64,000 nucleotides of DNA. Source: Nocardia sp. NBC_01503 (GTDB lineage: Bacteria; Actinomycetota; Actinomycetes; Mycobacteriales; Mycobacteriaceae). Where the stretch lies: assembly GCF_036327755.1 (NCBI RefSeq), contig NZ_CP109596.1:7254001-7318000 (forward strand), written 5' to 3'. A program made the translations under genes and the position numbers. Shown piece after piece: positions 8,919 through 15,965 of this stretch. Within the stretch, counting starts at the first letter, position 1. Every line of letters begins with the position of its first letter. The notes under the pieces are model-generated. The model was not told the DNA's origin, did not search any database, and saw nothing but the letters and a program-made list of their open reading frames with translations.

Positions 8919-9045
8919 CTATTGGACGCCGTCACAGCGCTCGCCGATCCCGCACGCCGACCCCGCCGCCGATCATTCCCTGCCCGCCATGGGCATTACG
9001 CCCTCCACGTACCGAGCACGCTTCCGCTCCGCCATGACACTCTAG
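8895..9045 (+). pseudogene. Remnants of an AraC-family regulator
   Basis: Two pieces in different frames resemble an AraC-family protein. One is VPAPVELLDAVTALADP (8901-8951), like the linker between the cupin and DNA-binding domains. The other is MGITPSTYRARFRSAMTL (8989-9042) followed by a stop, which is the typical ending of an AraC helix-turn-helix domain. The region between them and the rest of the gene are missing. This is a pattern match by eye, so moderate to low confidence. Confidence 0.4.
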
Positions 9046-9473
9046 GACCCCGAAGCCCTACCCAATGAGACCGCCTCAATGAGACCGCTTGCCCCGCAAT
9101 TGTTTTACGTCATCCACGGCGCCATTGGCGATATGCTCATGTATAGCTCGCGCCCTTGCGCTCGGTCGTAACAGATCGTGGGGCCGAAAACATGCGCCGC
9201 CCCAGACCCCGGCGGTTCGGTTGTTATCCGAACTCGCGGGAAGGGGTGATGCCTGAGACGGCGGTGAATTGGCCGCCAGCCTCGGCAGTGGTGCGTGCAC
9301 AGCCCGATCTGGAGCACATTGTCACCCGGTGAACCTGCCGAGCCCGATAGTGGCCGGGTCCGTGGTGCAGCAACCCCCGATTTTCTGTTCCCGGGCCCGG
9401 CCATTTCGCGCCCCGACGCCCAGCACGAGTGTGCTCCGAAACCGCCGTCAATGCCGCGGCGGCACCGTGGCTG
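9046..9473. other. Non-coding scar region, nothing recognised
   Basis: About 430 bp between the AraC remnant and the GAF-ANTAR gene. The open frames here have Arg/Pro-rich composition without domains on both strands. It contains short AT-richer stretches (for example CAATTGTTTTACGTCATCC near 9097). It is probably remnant DNA from the deletion that removed the HD and AraC genes. Confidence 0.4.
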
Positions 9474-10403
9474 TCAACGTAGGTTGTATCCATCCTCGAG
9501 CACCCGGCGGGCGATGTCCTGGATCGTCGTCCCCTCGGCGAACGCCCGCGCGCGCAGCAATGCGAGCGCCGCACCGGTATCGCATTCGCACTGCACCGCC
9601 ACCCTTCCGGCGGCCTGGTGCACGGCGGAGAGGTAGTCGGCATCCTCGAACAGCGCTCCGCGCAGCGACATGCCATCGGGATCGGTGCGGTCCGGGGCCA
9701 GCAACATGGCGTTGGCGAGTGCGTCGGCAATGCGACCGGTCGCCGGAGCGAGCGCCGCACGCAGTTCGGTTCGATTGGCGTAGACGCACATCGAGCCGAT
9801 CAGACTCACGGACGGTAGCGGAACCGCGATGACGGCACGAACACCGAGCTCGCTGACGGCCGGACCGAATCTCGGCCAGCGTTCGAGCAGACCGGGAGCG
9901 GTGACGACGACGAATTCGTTACCGTCCAGCACATCTCGGGCGGGCCCCTCCCCCAACGTCATTTCCAGGTCGTGCGCGGCCCTGGCCGTGCTGTCCGACG
10001 CGGCCACCAGCAACTCTTGTCCATCGGGGCCGAACAGGGTGATCACGGCACTGTCCACGCCCAACTGCTGAGCGACCGCGGCCATGAAGACCGGGCGGTG
10101 TGTGGACCTGCCCTCGGCGGACCACCGCTCGAGACGCCGGGCGTGCAGCCGATGCAGACGGGCGCATGCCAGGTGGCGGGCCTCGATGCGACGGTGCAGT
10201 TCCGCCATACGCTGCCGGAACGGCTGCATACTCACGGGTGGATGCAGCTCCTGCACTTCATATTTCGCGGCAATCGCCGCGGACCGCGCGGCGCGTTCTC
10301 GCTCGGCGCTGTACTCCTGCCATTCACGCTCTACCTCGGCGCGAATGTCCGGATTCTGCGGCACCTCAAAAGAATACGCCGCGGCCTCCACCGTCGGGGT
10401 CAA
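9474..10403 (-). CDS. GAF-ANTAR domain RNA-binding antiterminator
   Basis: A 309-residue protein. Residues about 100-225 form a GAF domain (VAQQLGVDSAVITLFGPDG, GEGPARDVLDGNEFVVV, ELGVRAVIAVPLPSVSLIG). Residues about 248-305 form an ANTAR domain (DADYLSAVHQAAGRVAVQCE ... ALALLRARAFAEGTTIQDIARRVLEDG), which binds dual-hexaloop RNA and prevents transcription termination. The N-terminal 90 residues are helical and charged. The start is TTG overlapping the stop of the upstream gene (TTGA); a GTG at 10391 is an alternative. It is the last gene of an operon with CheB- and CheR-like genes, which suggests that a sensory signal ends in antitermination control. Confidence 0.88.
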   Translation of the reverse strand: MTPTVEAAAYSFEVPQNPDIRAEVEREWQEYSAERERAARSAAIAAKYEVQELHPPVSMQPFRQRMAELHRRIEARHLACARLHRLHARRLERWSAEGRSTHRPVFMAAVAQQLGVDSAVITLFGPDGQELLVAASDSTARAAHDLEMTLGEGPARDVLDGNEFVVVTAPGLLERWPRFGPAVSELGVRAVIAVPLPSVSLIGSMCVYANRTELRAALAPATGRIADALANAMLLAPDRTDPDGMSLRGALFEDADYLSAVHQAAGRVAVQCECDTGAALALLRARAFAEGTTIQDIARRVLEDGYNLR

Positions 10404-12310
10404 TCAGGCTGTACGCCTTCGACGGTCGAGGGGGATTCCTCCATCAGCAGCACGACGCCGTCATGGCTACCATCGAGCGGCGAGCAGGTCACCGCGCAGT
10501 TGATGGACCGCCCGATCCGATTGATCGCCGGAATGGCCACCGGACCGAACCGGCGGCCCGTCTTCATACACCGTTGCAGGTTTTCGTGCAGACGCTCGGT
10601 CGGCAGCCCGAACTCCAAGGTGAAGAAGGCCTGGTTCTGGACCTCGTCGCCGCGCAGACCCCACAGCTCCTCGGCCCCTCGATTCCAGCTCCGCACGCGC
10701 AGTTCCCCGTCGAGCACCACCACCCCGGACGCGATGCTCGACAGCACGCCCTCCAGAAACGTCCTGACCTCGTCGAGTTCGTCGGTGCGGATGCGCATCT
10801 CCTCGTTCATGGTCTCGAGCTCCTCGTTGCCCGACTGGAGTTCTTCGTTGGTGGTCTCGAGCTCCTCGTTGGTGGACTGCAACTCCTCGTTGGTGGTCTC
10901 GAGCTCCTCGATGCTGGACTGGAGTTCTTCGTTGGTGGTCTCGAGCTCCTCGTTGGTGGACTGCAACTCCTCGTATGCGGTCTCCAACTCCTCACGTTTG
11001 GTCTTGACCTCCGACGACAACCGCGTGGCGACAGTGGTATCGACGAAGTTGACCGCGACACCTACGCTCGCTCCGTCCGCCGCCCACAGCGGTTGAATGT
11101 GCACCTCGAAGTACTGCACCTCACCGGCGCCGTTCCGCCGCTCCACCGAGTTGACCCGGAGACTGCGGTGCTCCGCGACGGTCTTCTCGATCAGTGACCG
11201 CAACTCGACCGGCCGGTAGGAGATCTCCAGATCACTCAGCGGCCTGCCGACATCATGGGACGCCATCCCGAATTCGATGCGCATCTGATTGTTGACGATG
11301 GTCACAATGCCTTCGGCGTCGATGCCCAGGATCCCGAACGGCGCCGTCTCCAGCGCCAGATCACCGAGCTGACGCTTCTTGACCAGCCCCTGAAACTCCT
11401 GCCCCAGACCGATTTCGAGCCGGGGTTGCGCGGACAGATACGGCCGCCCGGTCCGTCCGGTCCGGCGCCGGAACATGCGCTGGCGCATATTGGCGACTTC
11501 GAACCGCTGACTGTCCGAGACCAGCAGTTCGGCCTTGCCGAGGAACAGGAATCCGCCCTCGCGCACCGCGAAGGAGAAGCGGTCCAAGATATGCGATTGC
11601 GCTTCGACATTGAAGTACATCAGGGTGTTTCGGCACACCATCAGATCCAGGTTGGAGATCGGAGCGTCCCGGGTGATGTCGTGACGACCGAAGATGACCC
11701 GCCGCCGCAGGTCGGATCGGAAGGCGAATTTGTCGCCGATCGGCTCGAAATACTTGTCGCGCAGCTCGCGCGACAGCGGTTCCAGCGCCTTGGCCGAGTA
11801 GACACCCGCACGGGCCTCGCGCAGCGCCTCCTCGTCGACGTCGGTGCCGTAGATCTTGATACGTTGCGTGGCCTGCTCGATGCCGAGCTTCTCGGCGAAC
11901 GCGATGGCCAGCGAGTACGTTTCCTCACCGCTGGAACAGCCCGCGCTCCAGATCCGGATCTCGTTGCGCGGATCGGTACCCTTGATGAGCTCGGGCAGGA
12001 CGTCGCGCTCCAGGTACTGCCAGGCCTCCGGATCACGGAAGAATCCGGTCACATTGATCAGGATGGTGTTGAAGAGATGCCGGAACTCTTCGGCGTTGCT
12101 CTCCAAGAGGTCCCGATACGCGACGTAGTGGGCGATCCCCACCTCGTGCATGCGCTTGCGGATCCGCCTGGTCAGCGATGAGCGCTTATAACCGGTGAAG
12201 TCGAACCCACGCGAATCGCGAATGAACAGCAGCAGATCCTCGAGCTCCGCGTCCGTCGCACCTGTGTCCTGACTCGATTCCGTCACCGTCTCCTCGTTCG
12301 ACTCCGTCAC
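10400..12310 (-). CDS. CheR-type methyltransferase with PAS domains and coiled coil
   Basis: A 636-residue protein. Residues about 20-280 are a CheR domain: N-terminal helices with GFDFTGYKRSSLTRRIRKRM, FRDPEAW, the SAM pocket IRIWSAGCSSGEETYSLA and the NLDLMVCRNTLMYF motif. Residues about 315-430 are a PAS domain, 440-505 a nine-heptad coiled coil of EEL repeats, and 515-625 a second PAS domain (SIASGVVVLDGELRVRSWNRGAEELWG). The start is GTG overlapping the CheB stop by 4 nt. This architecture resembles CheB-CheR-PAS hybrids in signalling. No chemoreceptor or kinase gene is nearby, so its methylation target is unknown. Confidence 0.9.
   Translation of the reverse strand: MTESNEETVTESSQDTGATDAELEDLLLFIRDSRGFDFTGYKRSSLTRRIRKRMHEVGIAHYVAYRDLLESNAEEFRHLFNTILINVTGFFRDPEAWQYLERDVLPELIKGTDPRNEIRIWSAGCSSGEETYSLAIAFAEKLGIEQATQRIKIYGTDVDEEALREARAGVYSAKALEPLSRELRDKYFEPIGDKFAFRSDLRRRVIFGRHDITRDAPISNLDLMVCRNTLMYFNVEAQSHILDRFSFAVREGGFLFLGKAELLVSDSQRFEVANMRQRMFRRRTGRTGRPYLSAQPRLEIGLGQEFQGLVKKRQLGDLALETAPFGILGIDAEGIVTIVNNQMRIEFGMASHDVGRPLSDLEISYRPVELRSLIEKTVAEHRSLRVNSVERRNGAGEVQYFEVHIQPLWAADGASVGVAVNFVDTTVATRLSSEVKTKREELETAYEELQSTNEELETTNEELQSSIEELETTNEELQSTNEELETTNEELQSGNEELETMNEEMRIRTDELDEVRTFLEGVLSSIASGVVVLDGELRVRSWNRGAEELWGLRGDEVQNQAFFTLEFGLPTERLHENLQRCMKTGRRFGPVAIPAINRIGRSINCAVTCSPLDGSHDGVVLLMEESPSTVEGVQPD
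10796..10990 (-). repeat. Tandem 21-bp coding repeats (coiled-coil heptads) inside the CheR-PAS gene
   Basis: Nine near-identical 7-residue units alternate between EELETTN and EELQSTN types (EELETAY, EELQSTN, EELETTN, EELQSSI and so on), encoded by 21-bp units that are also nearly identical in DNA sequence. They form a coiled-coil signalling helix between the two PAS domains. The near identity of the DNA means copy number could change by slippage. Confidence 0.85.
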
Positions 12311-12909
12311 TCATCCTCCACCTCGGCCTCCACCAAACTCTGGATGACGCCCGCGATCTCGTCCAACGGCAGCACCAGATCCGCAGCACCGGTCGCCACC
12401 GCCGCCACAGGCATGCCGTTGAACTCCGCATCGTCCGGATCCTGCACGATCACCGTGCCGCCACGAGACTTCACCGCACTCACGCCCATCGCACCGTCGC
12501 GACCGGTACCGGTGAGCACACACGCGATGGCTGTCGGCCCGTACGCACCCGCCACCGATTCGAACAGCAGATCCGCGGACGGCCGCACGAAGTGTACGAG
12601 TTCGCTGCTGGACAGGGACAACACCCCGTGCGCTTCGACCAGCAGATGGTAGTTCGGCGGCGCGATGTACACGGTCCCCGGCCCGATCTTCTCACCCGCC
12701 TCGGCGAGCTTGACTCTCAGTTTCGTTCGCCGCGCGAGCAATTCGGCGATCACGGTCTTGTGCCGTGGATCCAGGTGCTGGACGATCAGAACGGGAACCG
12801 GCAGGGTGGCGGGGAGTTGACCGAGCACGCGCATCAGCGCGCCGATCCCCCCGGCAGAGGATGCGATGGCGACCACGGCGAACTTGTCGACGGTGCTCAC
12901 GGTCGGCAT
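12307..12909 (-). CDS. CheB-type protein-glutamate methylesterase catalytic domain
   Basis: A 200-residue protein made only of the CheB effector domain: the catalytic Ser in VAIASSAGGIGAL, His in IVQHLDPRHKTV and Asp in GTGRDGAMGVSAV are all present. The usual N-terminal receiver domain is absent. The ATG at 12909 (MPTVSTVDKF) was preferred over the more distant one at 12957, which adds a Cys/Arg-rich stretch. The gene overlaps the CheR-PAS gene by 4 nt. Together they could set a reversible carboxyl-methylation state that feeds the GAF-ANTAR protein; this link is inferred from the operon. Confidence 0.88.
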   Translation of the reverse strand: MPTVSTVDKFAVVAIASSAGGIGALMRVLGQLPATLPVPVLIVQHLDPRHKTVIAELLARRTKLRVKLAEAGEKIGPGTVYIAPPNYHLLVEAHGVLSLSSSELVHFVRPSADLLFESVAGAYGPTAIACVLTGTGRDGAMGVSAVKSRGGTVIVQDPDDAEFNGMPVAAVATGAADLVLPLDEIAGVIQSLVEAEVEDE

Positions 12910-13023
12910 CTCCGTGTCGTACAGGTACGCGGCGCGACAGCCGCGCGTGGCAGGCATCCGAACACATCCCCAGCCTAGTCCTTTCCACAGCTTCCGAACC
13001 CGCCGACAATCCGTCCTCGCTGG

Positions 13024-13080
13024 TCAGTACTCGGCCAGAGTGATCTTGTGCACCGCGGCTGTGCGGTTGGCGCACCGCCT
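13024..13080 (-). pseudogene. Possible C-terminal remnant of an acyl-CoA dehydrogenase
   Basis: The gap between the CheB and acyl-CoA dehydrogenase genes contains, on the minus strand, VHKITLAEY followed by a stop. It matches EVHKITLAKE in the intact acyl-CoA dehydrogenase just downstream, and the DNA is nearly identical over about 22 bases (GGCCAGAGTGATCTTGTGCA against GGCCAGGGTGATCTTGTGCA). It may be a leftover of a former second copy. Short, so low confidence. Confidence 0.3.
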
Positions 13081-13090
13081 GGCGACTGGT

Positions 13091-14380
13091 TCAGAGATTG
13101 CCGACCGTGTGTTCCAGCCGCCGGGCGACCAGTTCCCGCGCCTGTTCGCGCAGTGCGGGCCGGAAACCGCTGGGGTACACCGGATCTCCGGGCAGGTAGG
13201 TCTTGAGGACCTCCTTGGCCAGGGTGATCTTGTGCACCTCGGTGGGTCCGTCGGCGATGGCCATGACCTGCGCGTAATTCATCATGTCGACGAACGGCAG
13301 ATCGGTGCTGACACCGATCGCACCGTGCAGATGCATGGCGCGCTGGGCGATGTCATGCATGACCTTCGGCATTGCCACCTTGATGGCGGCGATATCGTGC
13401 CGCACCTTGCGATAGTCCTGCTCCTTGTCGATACGCCAGGCGGTGCGCAGGACGAGCAGCCGGAACTGCTCCATCTCGATCCAGGATTCGGCGATCTTCT
13501 CCTGTGTCATCTGCAGGCCGCCGAGCACTCCCTTGCGCATGGGCCGCGAAACCGCGCGCTCGCACATCATGTCGAAGGCCTTGCGCACCATGGCGACCGT
13601 GCGCATGGCGTGATGCACCCGGCCGCCGCCGAGCCGGGTCTGCGCGACGATGAATCCGAGCCCCTCCGCACCGAGCAGGGCGTCGGCGGGCACGCGCACA
13701 TCGGTGAAGCGCAGGTGCCCCTCGTTCTCACTGAATCCGGGAACCGTGAAGTTGCGCACGATCTCCAGCCCCGGGGTATCCGCGGGCACGATGAACATGG
13801 ACAGGCGCTTATGCGGTTCCGCCTCGGGATCGGTGACGACCATGACGATATGGAAGCTGGCGAATTCGGCCGCCGAGTTGAACCACTTCTCGCCATTGAT
13901 GACCCACGAATCGCCATCGCGCACAGCGAGAGTCTGGAACGAGGTCGGATCGGAGCCGCCGGTGGGCTCGGTCATGACGTAGCAGGAGCCGATCTCGCCG
14001 TCGAGCAGCGGCTGCAGGTACTTCGCCTGCTGCTCGGGTGTACCGAAGTGCGCGAGGATCTCGGCATTGCCGGAATCGGGTGCCTGACAACCGAATACGA
14101 GGGGAGCCCACTTCGAGGTGCCGATAACCTCATTGAGCAGCGCCAGTTTCACCTGACCGTAGCCGGGACCGCCGAGCTCCGGCCCGAGGTGGCAGGCCCA
14201 CAGTCCCTGCTCTTTGACCTTCTCCTGCAAGGGTTTCATGAGCGCCCGGATCTCCGGGTTCTCGCGGTCGTACGGCTCCGGGTAGAGCAGATCCAGGGGT
14301 TCCACCTCGGTGCGCACGAACTCCGCGACCCAGTCCAGTTTCTGCTGGTACTCCGGATCGGTGTCGAAATCCCAAGCCAT
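13091..14380 (-). CDS. Acyl-CoA dehydrogenase (ACAD10/11-like)
   Basis: A 429-residue flavoprotein. The N-terminal helical domain starts MAWDFDTDPEYQQKLDWV. FAD/substrate motifs are CYVMTEPTGGSDPTSFQT (about 132-150) and WVINGEKWFNSAAEFA, and the C-terminal domain includes QRAMHLHGAIGVSTDLPF and the EVHKITLAKEVL end. Length and motifs match the larger ACAD10/11-type enzymes. It oxidises an acyl-CoA to a 2-enoyl-CoA. It is the last gene of an SDR-TetR-ACAD operon, 2 nt after the TetR stop. Substrate chain length cannot be read from the sequence. Confidence 0.93.
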   Translation of the reverse strand: MAWDFDTDPEYQQKLDWVAEFVRTEVEPLDLLYPEPYDRENPEIRALMKPLQEKVKEQGLWACHLGPELGGPGYGQVKLALLNEVIGTSKWAPLVFGCQAPDSGNAEILAHFGTPEQQAKYLQPLLDGEIGSCYVMTEPTGGSDPTSFQTLAVRDGDSWVINGEKWFNSAAEFASFHIVMVVTDPEAEPHKRLSMFIVPADTPGLEIVRNFTVPGFSENEGHLRFTDVRVPADALLGAEGLGFIVAQTRLGGGRVHHAMRTVAMVRKAFDMMCERAVSRPMRKGVLGGLQMTQEKIAESWIEMEQFRLLVLRTAWRIDKEQDYRKVRHDIAAIKVAMPKVMHDIAQRAMHLHGAIGVSTDLPFVDMMNYAQVMAIADGPTEVHKITLAKEVLKTYLPGDPVYPSGFRPALREQARELVARRLEHTVGNL

Positions 14381-14382
14381 GG

Positions 14383-15024
14383 TCAGCCTTTCAGTGTGTT
14401 TCCGGCAGGTGTGGCAACACCGCCGAGAATGGTGGTGGTGAGAATGTCCGCGATCTCGTCGGGCGTTCGCGCGCCCTCGGGGTGGTACCAGGCGCTGACC
14501 ATATTCAGCATGGCCACCACGCTGTTGGTGACGATATGGTCGGCGGTGCGCAAGACCGATGCCGCATAGCCTTCATCGAATACCCGCTGCCAACCGCGCT
14601 GAATGCCGTCGCGCAGTTCCTGTAGGTCGAGTGCGCGTTCACCGGTCAGCGCCCCGGCATCGCGCAGGGCGATGGTGACCTCGTGCCGGTGTTCCAGAAT
14701 CAGCCGCACATGACTGCGAATCAGGGCGCGCAGCTTGTCCATCGGCGGATCGGAACTCTCGGCGATCCGCGCGGCCGCGTCGAGCATCAGCTGGGTGTAG
14801 TTGCGCCGGATCTGAAAGAGCAGTTCCTCCTTGGATCCGATGTGGTAGTACAGCGCACCGCGTTGGATCCCGGCCCGATCGCCGATCTCGCCGACGCTGG
14901 TGGCGTGAAACCCCTTCTCGGCGAACAACTCCAGGGCCGCGCGCACGATCCGCTCACGGGTCTCCCCCGGATTGGACTCCGAGGCGGGCGGTCTGCCGCG
15001 CCGCCGCGCGGGCGTCTCGGTCAT
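14383..15024 (-). CDS. TetR-family transcriptional regulator
   Basis: A 213-residue regulator with the HTH at residues about 25-65 (RERIVRAALELFAEKGFHAT, GEIGDRAGIQRGALYYHIGSKEELLF), which is the standard TetR DNA-binding domain, and a helical ligand-binding part after that. It sits in the middle of an operon for fatty-acid-type degradation and overlaps the SDR gene by 4 nt. An acyl-CoA-responsive repressor of its own operon is the usual role for such regulators. The likely operator is the repeated palindrome at 15795-15835. Confidence 0.93.
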   Translation of the reverse strand: MTETPARRRGRPPASESNPGETRERIVRAALELFAEKGFHATSVGEIGDRAGIQRGALYYHIGSKEELLFQIRRNYTQLMLDAAARIAESSDPPMDKLRALIRSHVRLILEHRHEVTIALRDAGALTGERALDLQELRDGIQRGWQRVFDEGYAASVLRTADHIVTNSVVAMLNMVSAWYHPEGARTPDEIADILTTTILGGVATPAGNTLKG

Positions 15025-15767
15025 CGCCAGCCACCGTCCAACTGAAGTGTCGCCCCGGTACAGAACGCGGAGGCATCCGAGGCGAAGAACAGTGCCGCGC
15101 CGACGATATCGCCCGGTACGCCGATGCGGCCGAGCGCATTGTGCTGTGCCAGATAGTCGCGCATCTCATCCGGCCACGCCTTCGCGATATCGGTATCGAA
15201 TGCCCCGCAGCGAATGGTGTTGACCCGCACCGCCGGGCCGTAGGTCTGCGCGAGGCCCCCCGACAGCGCCTCGAGCCCGGCCTTGGCGGCGGCATACGGC
15301 ACGGCCAAGGGCTCCGGCTTGGCGGCTTCGATGGAGGAGATATTGATGATCGACCCGGACCCGGCGGCCGCCATCCGCGCCCCGATCAATGCCGACAACC
15401 GGAACGGCCCCTTCAGATTGGTGGCGATCACCTTGTCGAACATCGCCTCGGATACCTGATCCAGACTCGGGTACAGCAGTGACATGCCCGCGTTGTTGAC
15501 GAGCACATCGACCCGCCCGAATTCGGCGTACGCGGCGTCCACGAGCCCTTCGCACTGCGCCCAGTCCCCCACATTGCAGGCCACGGCCAGCGCCAGTCGC
15601 CCGTATTCCTCCCGCACCACGGTGGCGAGTGCGTCACATGATTCGAGCTTGCGACTGGCGATCACCACGTCGGCCCCGGCTTCGGCGAAGGCCAGCACCA
15701 TCTCACGGCCGAGCCCGCGACTGCCGCCGGTGACCACAACGACCTTGCCGGACAACGTGTTTCCCAT
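15021..15767 (-). CDS. SDR-family oxidoreductase
   Basis: A 248-residue SDR with TGGSRGLGREMV (residues about 13-24), NNAGMS at about 88, the catalytic Ser in IINISSIEA and YAAAK at about 155-159, ending in LQLDGGWR. The ATG at 15765-15767 was chosen because the in-frame upstream start at 15836 would put the coding region inside the palindromic operator. It is the first gene of the operon with TetR and acyl-CoA dehydrogenase. A 3-hydroxyacyl or secondary alcohol dehydrogenase role in a degradation pathway is likely. Confidence 0.9.
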   Translation of the reverse strand: MGNTLSGKVVVVTGGSRGLGREMVLAFAEAGADVVIASRKLESCDALATVVREEYGRLALAVACNVGDWAQCEGLVDAAYAEFGRVDVLVNNAGMSLLYPSLDQVSEAMFDKVIATNLKGPFRLSALIGARMAAAGSGSIINISSIEAAKPEPLAVPYAAAKAGLEALSGGLAQTYGPAVRVNTIRCGAFDTDIAKAWPDEMRDYLAQHNALGRIGVPGDIVGAALFFASDASAFCTGATLQLDGGWR

Positions 15768-15794
15768 ATATGACGCCTTCGTCCGCCGAATCGG

Positions 15795-15835
15795 TAAATG
15801 TTCCGCCCAGTACATTAAATGTACCGCCCGATACA
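15795..15835. promoter_or_regulatory. TetR-type operator: 21-bp-spaced direct repeat with internal palindrome
   Basis: Two 20-bp copies, TAAATGTTCCGCCCAGTACA at 15795 and TAAATGTACCGCCCGATACA at 15816, differ at 3 positions and start exactly 21 bp apart, two helical turns. Between them lies the palindrome GTACATT-A-AATGTAC at 15810-15824. The block is 28 bp upstream of the SDR start and 131 bp upstream of glcB. It probably binds the TetR protein encoded in the operon; a role at glcB is possible but less likely. Confidence 0.6.
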
Positions 15836-15965
15836 ATCAAGACCCGCCCCGGGACCCCGAAACACCGGTACCGCGAACCGGGCACTCATACCCGCGAGTA
15901 ACATGACGGGCGTACTTTTTTCCAAACATCAACAGCCCCCCGGCTATCTCGAAACGAGGCAGTAG

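Noticed and set aside
10796..10990. Short tandem repeats considered as a CRISPR array
   Set aside because: The units are 21 bp, contiguous, without spacers, and translate as heptads of a coiled coil in frame with the CheR-PAS gene.
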